Assembly: GCF_000179915.2 (NCBI RefSeq) | Contig: NC_014963.1 | Span: 3,968,001 to 4,032,000, forward strand | Source: Terriglobus saanensis SP1PR4 | GTDB taxonomy: Bacteria > Acidobacteriota > Terriglobia > Terriglobales > Acidobacteriaceae | DNA: 64,000 nt | Direction of reading: 5' to 3' | Shown: in pieces, positions 25,333-36,955 of the stretch | How positions within the stretch are numbered: position 1 is the first letter of the stretch | Layout: each line of letters opens with the position of its first letter | Made by a program: the position numbers and the translations under genes | The notes under the pieces: generated by a model | Database searches by the model: none | What the model saw: only the letters and a program-made list of their open reading frames with translations | Told to the model about the DNA's origin: nothing

Positions 25333-26216
25333 TCAGCCCTCATAACGGGCTCGCAATGCTCTCATCTCGCGTCCCAAAGCCGAACAGTTTACCGCCGCCT
25401 GTGTCGCAATCGAAAGCACGCTGCCCGTCAAGACATACAGAGCAAGTCCCGAGGCGTAGTGCCAGCTCACGTAGCCAAATCCGACCGTCATCAGGCATGC
25501 CGCGTGATCTTCTGTTGCTTCGCATCGCTTCCAGGCGACGGCGTGTACCACTGCAACAGCAGCTGAAAGAGGATCATGAGAATCGGCAGGATGTGATGCG
25601 GATCGGCCGAGGACAGATCGTGCAGCCATAACCACCCTGCACCGCGTAGTGCATCTGCCTTCCGCAACATGCCGAAGAAGGCGAAGAGCAGCGGCATCTG
25701 GACCAGCAAGGGCAGACACCCACCGAACATATTAACGCCGTGGTCCTTCTGTAGCTTTGCGATCTCAGAGCTCAACTCTGACCGCCGTGGATCCGCGAGC
25801 TTAAGGTGCTTATAGCGATCCTTGATGGCGTTCATCTCTGGTTGGATCCGCTGCATCTTCAAGCCGCTCCGCATGCTCGTGATGCGCAAAGGCAGCAGCA
25901 AAAGATTGATCGCAACCGTCAGCAATACAATCGCCCAGCCCCATGAGCCAGGCCAGTTCGCGACCACATGTTGAACGAACGCGAGTGCAACGAAAAGCCC
26001 TCGCTCAGTGAAGTTCATAGAACTGGGAGCAGTCGGGTTCGGTCTCTTCGCTACCTCCGCCGTAACTTGCTGCGCGTGAGGCGATGCTGCATGAGATTCA
26101 AAGGTTGCTGATGACCGCTGCAAACCGAAGGAGATGCATACCATGAAGATCATCAGGGCCACGACCGACCAACGGCTGGTACCACTCTCCAGTTTGGGAT
26201 TTCTAGACTCTGTCAT
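25333..26216 (-). pseudogene. Second YidC/Oxa1-type insertase, frameshifted
   Basis: Oxa1-type insertases place proteins into the inner membrane. The first frame (26216 to 25491) gives a signal or first helix (SRWSVVALMIFMVCISFGLQ), a helix at WPGSWGWAIVLLTVAINLLL, the family arginine in LPLRITSMRSGLKMQRIQPE, and FGGCLPLLVQMPLLFAFFGM. It stops at SDAKQQKITRHA. The last helix continues in another frame to 25333 as LMTVGFGYVSWHYASGLALY. One base is missing near 25491-25515. GGAG precedes the ATG at 26216. It lacks the large periplasmic domain and is not next to rnpA/rpmH, so it is likely an extra copy that has decayed, unless it is a sequencing error. Confidence 0.78.
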
Positions 26217-26868
26217 AAGTTCTCCGTTCGATCGCGGACGCACGGAGCCGTCAGCTTCTGTCACAGCCGTGGCGTTGCCGGATCGATGTGCTGTTAGGAA
26301 TTCGCTCCCGCATGGCGGACAAGCGGCACAAAGGCCGCACATCTTCCCTGGCAGGCGATACAGGCGAACGGAACTGGCAAGATACGCCAGAACAGCGGCC
26401 CAGGGCGAAAACTAACGCGACAGAGTTGGAGGTGGGAGCTGGAACCAGAAAGGAAGAACCGATGGAGTCGTGGGCAGAGAGACTTCTGCAACCTGTCTCA
26501 GGATCTGACGGTAGAGCCCTGGCGAAAAGAGCATCCCGGTGCGGCTGTTCCGGCTGGTAACGATCGCTTCATGCAGGGCGGAAGACGAACTGACAATGAA
26601 AAGCACCAGGCAGGAAAAGATCAGGAAGCCTGCAAACGCTGTCAGCCCACTGACCAGGGCTCCGGAGCATCGACCCGTCAGGCAAGCGACAAACAACGAC
26701 AGACTCAGCGCAACATGCAGCCGCCGGTATCGATGCAAATCCACAGGTCGCCTCCGAAACAGTTTGAAGTTACCATGCCATATCTCTTGCGGCAATGGTC
26801 AGGATTTCCTTCCACAGAAGACGAAAGAATCTTGCGCCGTGGTGAGAATGCCGGGCATCCAAAGCAGC
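26217..26868. other. 652-base stretch between the YidC-like gene and the aldo/keto reductase
   Basis: It holds one doubtful minus-strand reading frame (26412-26795, listed separately) and presumably the promoters of both flanking genes. No stem-loop, repeat or RNA gene stands out. Confidence 0.5.
26412..26795 (-). CDS. Possible small membrane protein upstream of the YidC-like gene
   Basis: A 127-residue frame opens at TTG and has two hydrophobic stretches ([14 protein letters not shown], and [20 protein letters not shown]), a basic N-terminus and a Pro-rich end. Its direction matches the YidC-like gene, 195 bases away. It has no ATG start, no clear ribosome site and no recognised family, so it may be a chance frame. 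Confidence 0.3.
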   Translation of the reverse strand: MPQEIWHGNFKLFRRRPVDLHRYRRLHVALSLSLFVACLTGRCSGALVSGLTAFAGFLIFSCLVLFIVSSSSALHEAIVTSRNSRTGMLFSPGLYRQILRQVAEVSLPTTPSVLPFWFQLPPPTLSR

Positions 26869-27717
26869 ATGAAGACTTCAAAAACATTCCAGCTTGGCGG
26901 TGATCTTGAGATCAACCGTCTCGGGTACGGCGCAATGCGTATTACGGGCGCCGGTATATGGGGCGAGCCTGCTGACCGCGAGTCGGCCAAACGGGTACTT
27001 CGTCGAGCAGTAGAACTGGGAGTGAACTTTATCGACACAGCGGACAGCTACGGCCCCGCCGTCAGCGAACCTTTGATCGGCGAGGCTCTCTTCCCTTATG
27101 CAAAGGGTGTCGTGGTGGCGACCAAGGCGGGTTTGACGCGAACCGGACCAAATGTCTGGCCTGCCGTCGGCAGGCCGGAGTACCTCACGCAGCAGGTAGA
27201 GATGAGTCTGCGGTATTTGAAAAAAGATGTTCTGGATCTGTGGCAGCTCCACCGCATCGACCCCAAGGTTCCGGTGGAGGAATCCCTGGGAGCGATCAAG
27301 AAGCTGCAGGAACAGGGCAAGATTCGCCACGTGGGCTTGAGCGAGGTCAATGTCGCCCAGATCGAGCAGGCGCGCAAGGTCATCGAGATCGTCAGCGTGC
27401 AGAACGAGTACAACCTCGGCAATCGCAAGAGCGAAGAGGTGTTGGAGTATTGCGATAAGAACAACCTCGCCTTCATCCCATGGTTTCCCGTGGCTTCGGG
27501 CAAACTGGCGCAGCCCGGCGGCAAGCTGGACACGATTGCGAAGAAGCATGATGCGACGGTGTCGCAGCTTTCGCTTGCCTGGCTTCTGCATCGCAGCCCA
27601 GTAATCCTGCCGATTCCGGGAACGACGTCGGTGGAGCATCTTGAGGAGAACGTCAAGGCCCAGGATGTCGAATTGAGCGACGCGGAGTGGGCGGAGATCG
27701 AAGCCGCGGCCAAGTAA
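26869..27717 (+). CDS. Aldo/keto reductase
   Basis: This NAD(P)H-dependent oxidoreductase has a TIM-barrel fold and 282 residues. The catalytic tetrad can be placed: Asp and Tyr in [10 protein letters not shown], Lys in VVVATKAGL, His in DLWQLHRID. The cofactor end of the barrel holds [20 protein letters not shown] and [14 protein letters not shown]. It resembles the general-stress type that starts [24 protein letters not shown] 26869 is used; ATG 26848 would add seven residues. A strong terminator follows. The physiological substrate is unknown. Confidence 0.9.
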   Translation: MKTSKTFQLGGDLEINRLGYGAMRITGAGIWGEPADRESAKRVLRRAVELGVNFIDTADSYGPAVSEPLIGEALFPYAKGVVVATKAGLTRTGPNVWPAVGRPEYLTQQVEMSLRYLKKDVLDLWQLHRIDPKVPVEESLGAIKKLQEQGKIRHVGLSEVNVAQIEQARKVIEIVSVQNEYNLGNRKSEEVLEYCDKNNLAFIPWFPVASGKLAQPGGKLDTIAKKHDATVSQLSLAWLLHRSPVILPIPGTTSVEHLEENVKAQDVELSDAEWAEIEAAAK

Positions 27718-27744
27718 TCGGTTAAGAAGTTCCACGAATGAGAC

Positions 27745-27798
27745 GCGCGGATAGCTAATCTTTCTCGAGAAGATTTGCTACCGCGCTCTTTATTTTTT
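27745..27798 (+). terminator. Intrinsic terminator of the aldo/keto reductase gene
   Basis: GCGCGG (27745-27750) pairs with CCGCGC (27781-27786). Inside it TAGC pairs with GCTA, and AATCTT with AAGATT, around CTCGAG. The run TCTTTATTTTTT follows directly. The long stem with a U tail marks transcript ending on the plus strand. Confidence 0.85.
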
Positions 27799-27899
27799 GC
27801 TTTGTCTTGCAGTGAATGCAATAACCTAGGCAGCTTAGGTTCTCATGACTTGAGATAGGTCCGATTCGGCTCAACGGCATTCGATTTACTGCATACACA

Positions 27900-28101
27900 A
27901 TGGATCATGAGCCAAGACACGTTCATGGCTTCTATGCGGACATAGAGGCCAATGTCGATCTTCGGCTCGACGGTACAGTCTCACTGGCAGGCAGAGCAGA
28001 CGCCACAAGGCCAGGCAATGGAAGTAAATCGGACGTGCGGCACGTGCTCACGGTAGCCGCACAACACTTCGAGGATCTGGTAGCTCTCTGGGAGAAGCAT
28101 C

Positions 28102-28109
<8 letters not shown>
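27900..28109 (+). CDS. DUF4160-like small protein
   Basis: This 69-residue protein opens with HEPRHVHGFYADIEANVDLR, the PHVHV-type core of DUF4160. It overlaps the next gene by eight bases. DUF4160 and DUF2442 proteins are encoded side by side in many bacteria and are suspected toxin-antitoxin or related modules, though this is not settled as far as I know. Only the N-terminal 25 residues match clearly, so the call is moderate. Confidence 0.6.
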
Positions 28110-30673
<2,564 letters not shown>

Positions 30674-30718
30674 GCGGGAAACCTCGCCAAAGGATATCCT
30701 GATCGGCTCTGCAAACAA

Positions 30719-30752
30719 CAGTGCCGCTGCCTGTGGTGATGCAGCGGCACTG
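30719..30752 (-). terminator. Intrinsic terminator of the RcnB-like gene
   Basis: CAGTGCCGCTGC (30719-30730) and GCAGCGGCACTG (30741-30752) form a 12-bp perfect stem. On the minus strand it is followed by TTGTTT. It lies 19 bases past the stop of the gene at 30771. Confidence 0.82.
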
Positions 30753-30770
30753 TGTTGGGAAGGCTGGAGT

Positions 30771-31175
30771 TTAGTGGCTTACGAGATCGAGAACGTCTGC
30801 AATGATGCGCGTCGTTGGGTTATACGCAACGACATATCCGTTGTAGTAACCGTACTGGTATCCCCGGGGAGGAGGAACGTTCCCGTAGTAGGAGCGAGGC
30901 ACCGCGCGAATGGCATATCCGCGGGGAATCTGCTGGCCCGCGGAGAAGTTAGGACGCTTGCGCTGGTCCGGGTGGGCCTGGTACTTGTTGACGTCGCCCT
31001 TGTAGTGCTGCTGGAACTGCTGGCGAGCCTGATCGTTGAAGTGGAAGTTCTGCTGTTGCTGCTGCGGACCATGGTTTTGTCCCTGATCGTGACCGTGATC
31101 CTGTGCGCTTGCACCGGCGATACCGACCGTTACGATGGCTGCGGCCAATGCAAATTTTGCGATGCGAATCTTCAT
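30771..31175 (-). CDS. Secreted RcnB-like protein
   Basis: This 134-residue periplasmic protein has a signal peptide (MKIRIAKFALAAAIVTVGIA, cut near GASAQ), then a His/Gln-rich stretch (HGHDQGQNHGPQQQQQ). The C-terminal domain (PRSYYGNVPPPRGYQYGYYN, then GYVVAYNPTTRIIADVL) matches the RcnB pattern LPPPPxGxxW. RcnB acts in nickel/cobalt homeostasis in E. coli. The His-rich linker fits metal binding, but no RcnA exporter is nearby. A terminator follows it. Confidence 0.75.
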   Translation of the reverse strand: MKIRIAKFALAAAIVTVGIAGASAQDHGHDQGQNHGPQQQQQNFHFNDQARQQFQQHYKGDVNKYQAHPDQRKRPNFSAGQQIPRGYAIRAVPRSYYGNVPPPRGYQYGYYNGYVVAYNPTTRIIADVLDLVSH

Positions 31176-31300
31176 GGTTCTCCCTTGCAGAAACGTGATC
31201 TATGGAACATGCTTCTGGGGCATGAGATGCTGAGTGTGCCCGTTTAGCCTTCCGACAGGCGTAAATAGTGGAAGCTGCATCCAAGTCAGGTGAGGAAACC

Positions 31301-32005
31301 ATGGACGAGCGCGAAATAAACAAAGAAGTTCGGCACGAAGAACGTTTGCGGACGCGCGAGGAGGAAGCGAGAGCCAATCGCAGCTTTTTGGGTGTGAAGC
31401 TTTTCAGCGTTGTGTTGATCTTTGTCTTCGGGATCGCCGTGACGTTTCTTTTTCTGCGTGCAGCGACGGGCGGTGGACCGCTGGCAAAGATTGCGGCACT
31501 GGTGCTGGGACGCAACGTCTCTTTCGACAGCTCTGCGCCTGCAGTCGTAGAACGTATCCAGAAGCTGAACAAGCTGGAGACCGTGACCTACTCCGTGGAC
31601 ACCGTGGTTGAAGGCAGACGCGACAACGCCGTGCTGCCAGACCTTTTGTTTGGCGATCGTCTTTTGCTTGTCGCCCATGGGCAGACGATTGCAGGCGTGG
31701 ATCTTTCGAAGCTAAGCGCGGACGGCGTGCATGTGAGTGGCAAAGCCGTGACGGTGGATCTTCCCGCTTCGGAGATTTTTCTGACGAAGCTCGATAGCTC
31801 AAAGACGCGTGTGTATGCGCGGACAACGGGCATGCTTGTGCCGCAGGATACGAATCTTGAAAGTGAAACGCGCAAGCTTGCGGAGGACCAGATTCAGAAG
31901 GCCGCGATCAGCGATGGCATTCTGGATACGGCCCGAACGAATGCGCGTGCGAATGTTCAGTCATTGTTGAGTGGGTTGGGATTTGATTCGGTGACGGTGC
32001 GTTAG
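31301..32005 (+). CDS. DUF4230 membrane-anchored protein
   Basis: This 234-residue protein has a charged cytosolic start (MDEREINKEVRHEERLRTRE), one membrane helix at about 34-54 (LFSVVLIFVFGIAVTFLFLR), and the DUF4230 domain outside: VVERIQKLNKLETVTYSVDT, LLLVAHGQTIAGVDLSKLSA and VTVDLPASEIFLTKLDSSKT. The ATG at 31301 has GAGG upstream, and the earlier start at 31268 has none. The biochemical role of DUF4230 is unknown. It is divergent from the RcnB-like gene. Confidence 0.85.
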   Translation: MDEREINKEVRHEERLRTREEEARANRSFLGVKLFSVVLIFVFGIAVTFLFLRAATGGGPLAKIAALVLGRNVSFDSSAPAVVERIQKLNKLETVTYSVDTVVEGRRDNAVLPDLLFGDRLLLVAHGQTIAGVDLSKLSADGVHVSGKAVTVDLPASEIFLTKLDSSKTRVYARTTGMLVPQDTNLESETRKLAEDQIQKAAISDGILDTARTNARANVQSLLSGLGFDSVTVR

Positions 32006-32430
32006 GAGAGAAGGATGCTTCCGCTTGTGCGGCGCGCCAACGCGCGATCAAAGGTTACGAGCCGGAGACCGGCGGTCACCGCGAAGGCTGAAAGGTACGC
32101 GTCGTTCCACAGTTTTGGCGAAGAGGCCGTTGTGCTGGCAATGGATGCGAATGCGGCTTCCATGTTGTCCGGTTCTTCTCGATATCGCGCGCCATCCGTT
32201 TGAATCCATTGCTGATAGATCCGCAGGGCTTGCAGATTGGTTTTTACGTCGGCTTGCATGGCCGTCTTATTCGTCAAGATGCGGAGAAAGCCAAGCTGGG
32301 TCATCCTGCAGAAGAGCAGGGTTTCAGAGATGAGAGTGCCATACCATATTTGCGCGGGACGACTGTGCTCGTGCGTCTCGCCAGTGAGAGCGAGCCAAAC
32401 ATTCACATCAGGGAAAAGAGAGGAAGTCAT
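32002..32430 (-). CDS. vapC: VapC-type PIN-domain toxin
   Basis: This 142-residue PIN nuclease is probably an RNA-cleaving toxin. Acidic residues expected in the active site appear as D8 in FPDVNVWLALTGETHEHSRP and further on in LWNDAYLSAFA and LRLVTFDRALA. It starts 23 bases inside the 3' end of its antitoxin gene, the usual coupled arrangement. The stop overlaps the end of the DUF4230 gene. The target RNA cannot be predicted. Confidence 0.85.
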   Translation of the reverse strand: MTSSLFPDVNVWLALTGETHEHSRPAQIWYGTLISETLLFCRMTQLGFLRILTNKTAMQADVKTNLQALRIYQQWIQTDGARYREEPDNMEAAFASIASTTASSPKLWNDAYLSAFAVTAGLRLVTFDRALARRTSGSILLS

Positions 32431-32635
32431 TGACCATCTCTGTTGTAAGTGTGCCTGGGTTTTTGGATTTGATGAGCGGCAGCTTCATCTTGCGGAAGGG
32501 CTTTTTTTCTTTCTCGCATGCGAGCACGGCTTTTACGCCATCGTGAATCAACTGCTTGATGGTCCTACCTTCTTCCGCGGCCTTGACCTTAAGAAGCCGA
32601 TACTCTGCGTCCGGGATGTCGACCGTGGTGCGCAT
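32408..32635 (-). CDS. vapB: VapB-type antitoxin (ribbon-helix-helix)
   Basis: This 75-residue partner of the PIN toxin opens MRTTVDIPDAEYRLLKVKAA with the short beta strand and helix of a ribbon-helix-helix DNA-binding dimer (GRTIKQLIHDGVKAVL). A C-terminal segment (NPGTLTTEMVNDFLSFP) would wrap the toxin. It precedes and overlaps vapC and would repress its own promoter. It lies 42 bases from the divergent kdsA start. Confidence 0.8.
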   Translation of the reverse strand: MRTTVDIPDAEYRLLKVKAAEEGRTIKQLIHDGVKAVLACEKEKKPFRKMKLPLIKSKNPGTLTTEMVNDFLSFP

Positions 32636-32677
32636 GGGGCGATGCTACCATAAATATGGCTGGAGGCGATTCCCATC

Positions 32678-33505
32678 ATGGCAGTGCCGTTTCGTGTAGG
32701 AGATATCGAGGTAGGTGGCGGCGATCTGTTTCTGATCGCGGGTCCGTGCGTAATCGAAAGCGAAGAGCATGCGCAGAAGATGGCGGCGGCGATTGCAGAG
32801 ATTACGAGCGAGTTGAAGGTGCCCTACCTCTTCAAAGCCAGCTATGACAAAGCCAATCGTACCTCCATCAAGAGCTTTCGCGGGCCGGGGTTGATCGAAG
32901 GGGCGCGCATTCTTCGCGCCGTTGCGAAAGAGACCGGCCTGCCTGTGCTGACCGATGTTCATTCGGCGGAGGATTGTGTTCGTCTGCATGAGGCATTAGG
33001 TGACGTGGAGGCGATGCTGCAGATTCCCGCGTTCCTCTGTCGCCAGACGGACCTGCTCATCGCAGCGGCGCAGACTGGACGTGCGGTGAATGTGAAGAAG
33101 GGCCAGTTCGTTGCTCCGAACGATATGAAGCATGCGGTCGAGAAAGTGCGCGAAAGTGGGAACGAGCGGGTCTGTCTCACGGAGCGTGGTGCAAGTTTTG
33201 GATACAACAATCTTGTCGTCGATATGCGGTCGCTGCCGATCATGCGCGGGTTTGCGCCGGTGATCTTCGATGGCACGCATTCGGTGCAGACACCTTCCTC
33301 CACGGGTGGTGTGAGTGGCGGGCAGCCGGAGTTTATTCCTGTACTCGCTCGGGCTGCTGTGGCTGCGGGCGTGGATGGGTTGTTTCTTGAGGTGCACGAC
33401 AATCCGGCGTGTGCGAAGAGTGATGGAGCGAATGCTCTGCATCTGGAGAAACTCAAGGGTGTACTGGAGCAGCTGTTACGAGTGCATGCGGCTGTGGCTG
33501 TTTAG
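32678..33505 (+). CDS. kdsA: 3-deoxy-8-phosphooctulonate (KDO-8-P) synthase
   Basis: This enzyme condenses arabinose 5-phosphate with phosphoenolpyruvate to make KDO-8-phosphate, the precursor of the LPS inner core. It has 275 residues. The family opening is [20 protein letters not shown]. Active-site segments are [29 protein letters not shown] and [32 protein letters not shown] is also typical. The presence of kdsA shows a Gram-negative outer membrane. No other KDO genes adjoin it. Confidence 0.95.
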   Translation: MAVPFRVGDIEVGGGDLFLIAGPCVIESEEHAQKMAAAIAEITSELKVPYLFKASYDKANRTSIKSFRGPGLIEGARILRAVAKETGLPVLTDVHSAEDCVRLHEALGDVEAMLQIPAFLCRQTDLLIAAAQTGRAVNVKKGQFVAPNDMKHAVEKVRESGNERVCLTERGASFGYNNLVVDMRSLPIMRGFAPVIFDGTHSVQTPSSTGGVSGGQPEFIPVLARAAVAAGVDGLFLEVHDNPACAKSDGANALHLEKLKGVLEQLLRVHAAVAV

Positions 33506-33588
33506 CAAAACGGATGCGCTTCGCGCATAACGCACACATCGCAAGAACGCGATGCATGGGGCACCCATTTTTGTGGCTAACGGCCATA

Positions 33589-33624
33589 CAGCAGATACCT
33601 TCGCTGCGCTATGGAATGACAAAT
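33589..33624. repeat. Dispersed repeat copy, right part
   Basis: A 36-base segment beginning CAGCAGATACCTTCGCTGCG and ending in ATGACAAAT matches 37513-37548 at 32 of 36 positions. A degenerate version of the TGGGGCAC core precedes it at 33557-33565. It lies between kdsA and the OmpA-like gene. Confidence 0.7.
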
Positions 33625-33692
33625 TAAGCTGCCGCAAACTACATTGGAGAGCCAAGCGAAGCGTACCGCCGTCCGCGTAAGACACAAAAAAC

Positions 33693-33712
33693 GGCCCTCC
33701 GCTAGGAGGGCC
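33693..33712 (-). terminator. Intrinsic terminator of the OmpA-like gene
   Basis: GGCCCTCC (33693-33700) and GGAGGGCC (33705-33712) form an 8-bp perfect stem with a 4-base loop. On the minus strand GTTTTTTGTG follows directly. It lies about 80 bases past the OmpA-like stop codon. Confidence 0.85.
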
Positions 33713-33791
33713 AATCTGCCTTGGTTCTCTCTGTTAGGAGAGTTTGATGGAAGCGTGCTTTCAGCACGTCTTCACAACCTTGATGCCTGCG

Positions 33792-34664
33792 TTAGTTCGT
33801 TGCAGGAGGAGCGCTGGACGATACCTGGCCGGTTTGGCCATCGAGCGTAGCCAGACTGTTGTGCAGCAGGGTCACGCGAACGCCGTTGCTCAGAGGACGT
33901 TCACCGTCGACAGCGACGGACTTCGTCTTGCCGAGGCCGGTCTTGTAGATGCGATAGATCGGTACCTGATGCTCTGCAACGAGATAGCGAACGACCGAGT
34001 CCGCCATTGCCTGCGACTGCGGAACGCCAGCGCGGGAGTAGCCCTGTACCTCAATGATGTAGCCCTTCTCGTTCGAGAGGCTTTCAGCCACTGCGTCCAG
34101 TTCGCCCTTGGTTTTCTTCGTCAGCGTGGTGCGGCCTGCGACGAAAGGAAGCGATTTGGCGGAGACGGTTTCGTACTGGTCCAGATTGCTGACCGTTCCG
34201 TGCAGCGCGGTGGCTTTGCCGTTCGCTGTCGTAGCGAGGCCGTTCGCGGATTCGGCACGATTGCTTGCTTCAAGCGCATGCTGGTCGGCCAACTGGGCTG
34301 CTGTCTTGGCCTGATTGATGCCTGTGGTCGCGCGGGAATCGACGTCACGAATATCGTTGGCGTTCTTGGCCTGCACTTCGTCCAGCTCGTTGACGCGGTC
34401 CTTGATCGGATCCGTCTGGCGCTTTACCCACTTCTTGCGGGCAAAGGGGTTCATATGGCCCCAGAAGCCTTCCTTCGACTGCGTTTCGAGGGGCTTGCCG
34501 GTAGCGTAGGTCGAGTTGTCGGCAGTACCGGACTGTACGGTCTTGGGCTGTTGCTGCGTTGCGGCGGCAGCGTCATCCTGCGCGGTAGTCTGACCGAAGG
34601 CGGTTCCAGAAACTGCTGCACCTAGAACGAGTGCTGAGGTTAGAGCTGTTTTTTTGAAGTTCAT
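33792..34664 (-). CDS. OmpA-family envelope protein
   Basis: This 290-residue protein has a signal peptide (MNFKKTALTSALVLGAAVSG, then TAFGQ). A Gln/Thr-rich linker, an Ala-rich coiled-coil stretch at about 90-170 (INQAKTAAQLADQHALEASN) and a C-terminal OmpA-like peptidoglycan-binding domain follow (VAESLSNEKGYIIEVQGYSR, QAMADSVVRYLV, NGVRVTLLHN). The canonical NxR end of the domain is weak. ATG 34664 has AAGGAG upstream. It likely tethers the outer membrane or another assembly to the wall. A strong terminator follows, and it is monocistronic. Confidence 0.8.
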   Translation of the reverse strand: MNFKKTALTSALVLGAAVSGTAFGQTTAQDDAAAATQQQPKTVQSGTADNSTYATGKPLETQSKEGFWGHMNPFARKKWVKRQTDPIKDRVNELDEVQAKNANDIRDVDSRATTGINQAKTAAQLADQHALEASNRAESANGLATTANGKATALHGTVSNLDQYETVSAKSLPFVAGRTTLTKKTKGELDAVAESLSNEKGYIIEVQGYSRAGVPQSQAMADSVVRYLVAEHQVPIYRIYKTGLGKTKSVAVDGERPLSNGVRVTLLHNSLATLDGQTGQVSSSAPPATN

Positions 34665-34881
34665 TGTCTGCTCCTTGCATGAACTGTCTCGCAACATTGC
34701 GGGACAGTGCTTCTCGCAAAGAGGTAGTGCACCCCTCATGCCAAAGGGGATAAATTCCCTATACCGATGCAAACAATGAACTTAGCATGATTTAAAAATT
34801 GGGGAATAAAACTATTTCAGCGGTGAGAGGGAAGATTCTTCTAAGGTGTCCAGACAAAAGTGCCGGGTAGAAGTTTTGACC

Positions 34882-35409
34882 CTATTTCGTTACCGCGTGA
34901 ATTGCACGGATCTGAGGTGGCTGCTGATCCCATGCGTCGGGAATTCCTTCGAAGATGAGGCGAAAGTCCGCGCTGGCTCCCGGTGCAACGGGCGCGGCTG
35001 AGATTGGTTGCAGATCGACGTAGGGCTCGCGGCTACGGACCAGAGCAAGAGGCAACGTTTCGAGAGCGGCATTGGAGCCGTCGGCTGCGTGGAAGATTGC
35101 CTGCACAGTTAAAGCACTGAGCGTCCTGCTTCCGTTGTTTTTGAGCTGGCCATCAACATAAATACTCTTCGTCCCGGTGCCGTGACCAGCTTCTGAGAGC
35201 GTAATGTTCTCGAAGGTCAGCGAGGGAGCGTAGGCGTCGAGCGGAGCTACGGTCCGGACCGGTGCCGGGCCGCCCTGGTGGAGATGGATCGCGACGAGCG
35301 ACCCCACGACAATGGCCACAGCAACGCAGGCCAGAAGGACGAGACGTTTCGAAGGTCCCTGTGCGGGGGCGGGATCGTTGAAGAGAGGCGTGCGCGGCTC
35401 GACGGACAT
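34882..35409 (-). CDS. Membrane-anchored protein with an immunoglobulin-like outer domain
   Basis: This 175-residue protein has a cytosolic N-terminus, one membrane helix at about 23-43 (LVLLACVAVAIVVGSLVAIH), and an extracytoplasmic domain with LTFENITLSEAGHGTGTKSI, YVDGQLKNNGSRTLSALTVQ and APVAPGASADFRLIFEGIPD. That pattern is shared by FxLYD and DUF2393-type proteins. It is co-directional with the secreted protein upstream, 23 bases away. The function is unknown. Confidence 0.65.
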   Translation of the reverse strand: MSVEPRTPLFNDPAPAQGPSKRLVLLACVAVAIVVGSLVAIHLHQGGPAPVRTVAPLDAYAPSLTFENITLSEAGHGTGTKSIYVDGQLKNNGSRTLSALTVQAIFHAADGSNAALETLPLALVRSREPYVDLQPISAAPVAPGASADFRLIFEGIPDAWDQQPPQIRAIHAVTK

Positions 35410-35432
35410 GCTCTGAAGTCTACATCCGGCCC

Positions 35433-36875
35433 TTACTGCGTGGAGCCGGTGAGGAAAGTTTGGTCAGCCCGACCAGCGAGGATGCGGTAGAGCGCAAACT
35501 GGCGGGAACGGGAGGCGCGCAGCTCAAAGAGCAGGCTGGCGCGGTTGGAGGCCTCGGCGTCGACGACATCGACGAAGCGCAGACGGGGAACGCGGTCGAG
35601 ATGTGCGCCATCCGTATACGACCGCATGACAGGCTGCAGGCCACCGTTGAGGTCCGGCTGCGCCACGATCGTTACATATATGGCTGCGGCTCCTGCGCCT
35701 GCCGTGTGCGCCGTGAAGACGTAAGTTGGGGTGCTGTTGTAGCTGAGATCGAAGGCCGAGAGCTGGCCGTCGAGAAGATCCGGGCTGACGGCCGCAGGAG
35801 CCGTCGTTTGGTTGTGGGGTTTGCGGACGCCGGGACGTGTGCGGGTGGCTGTCGTCTTGGGTACTGCGGGAGCCGGTGCCGGTGCTGGTTCAGGGAGAGC
35901 CTTTGCATCGGGTGTCGCAGTGGGATTCGCCGTCTGGGCGGCGAGTGCCGGGTTGGCGAGAACGGCTTTGGCCATCGCCTGCATTTTAGAGATGATGTCC
36001 ACTCGGTCTGCGTCGGCTGAGAAGTGATGGGTGAAGTCATGCTCGGGCCGGTCGACGGCGTCGGAGACGGCGATCATCTGGTGGAGATCCGGCGGCAGAC
36101 CGGAGAGCTGGGGAAGGAGTTCGCCTGCGGTTGCGCCCGTGGGGCGACCGCGATGGATGCCGGGCCGGTCAGGGTCGCCGAGAACGGAGCCTTTTACAGC
36201 GGTGACGCCTTCGGTGGACTCGCTGGCGTCGGGGGCAGAGGCGTGGCGCTTGAGCGAGGGACGGTCGGGATCGGAGTCCGGATCGGGCGGTGCCTGCGAG
36301 ACGCCACTGGTCTCCTTGGGCGCCTTCTGCTTGCCCGCAGTGGTATTTGAGTTGGGACGCTGCAGGGTCGGGCGTTCCGGATCGGGATCGTCGGACTTTC
36401 TATCTTTTTTGTCCTTTACATCGTCGTCGAGCGAAACGCGGGAGGCAAACTCGGGACGGCCGTTCTTTGCGCTTTGCGTGGACGGCTTAGGTTTCGGCAG
36501 AGGCCGGTACTTTCCGTAGCCGAACCAGCCGTCGTCGTACGCCGTCGGTGCGCCTTCAACCCCTGCGGAACGGAGGTTGCGGGCATAGGAGATGTCGAGA
36601 AAGGACTTGCGGACACCGGCGGTCTGGAGCTCGTAGGCGGTGCCGGTCTGGATGGCGAGCGGCACGGGGGTGCTGAGGTAGATGGCGGCGTCTTCAAAGT
36701 GGCCGGAGAGAAAGAGCGTAATCGGAATCAGTCGCGCGGCGGTGGGCTTAGCCAAATCGCCGGTCCACTCATAGACACCGACGGCGCGGGTGATCGAATC
36801 CGGCCGCGCGACGCGGTGCATCTGCGCCTGGGTGAGGGAGGCTATGGCAAGAACGAGGAAGGCGACACGTTTCAT
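35433..36875 (-). CDS. Secreted protein with Asp-Pro-Asp-Arg-Pro repeats
   Basis: This 480-residue protein has a signal peptide (1-18, MKRVAFLVLAIASLTQAQ). Residues 25-125 form a possible beta-sandwich (ITLFLSGHFEDAAIYLSTPV, TAYELQTAGVRKSFLDISYA). Residues 126-260 are low-complexity and include three spaced copies of DP-D/E-RP-x-L/I-x-R at 165-173, 202-210 and 234-242. A Pro/Ala linker follows, then a C-terminal domain (LSAFDLSYNSTPTYVFTAHT, AIYVTIVAQPDLNGGLQPVM). I do not recognise the family. The two ordered domains joined by charged repeats suggest a surface or envelope spacer protein. Confidence 0.72.
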   Translation of the reverse strand: MKRVAFLVLAIASLTQAQMHRVARPDSITRAVGVYEWTGDLAKPTAARLIPITLFLSGHFEDAAIYLSTPVPLAIQTGTAYELQTAGVRKSFLDISYARNLRSAGVEGAPTAYDDGWFGYGKYRPLPKPKPSTQSAKNGRPEFASRVSLDDDVKDKKDRKSDDPDPERPTLQRPNSNTTAGKQKAPKETSGVSQAPPDPDSDPDRPSLKRHASAPDASESTEGVTAVKGSVLGDPDRPGIHRGRPTGATAGELLPQLSGLPPDLHQMIAVSDAVDRPEHDFTHHFSADADRVDIISKMQAMAKAVLANPALAAQTANPTATPDAKALPEPAPAPAPAVPKTTATRTRPGVRKPHNQTTAPAAVSPDLLDGQLSAFDLSYNSTPTYVFTAHTAGAGAAAIYVTIVAQPDLNGGLQPVMRSYTDGAHLDRVPRLRFVDVVDAEASNRASLLFELRASRSRQFALYRILAGRADQTFLTGSTQ

Positions 36876-36955
36876 GTAGTTCCTCTGTTGGACGTTGTTC
36901 CGGCCGAATGAGTTGACGTCTCTTTGCGATACTAGCCGTAGAGGAGACCAGAACG

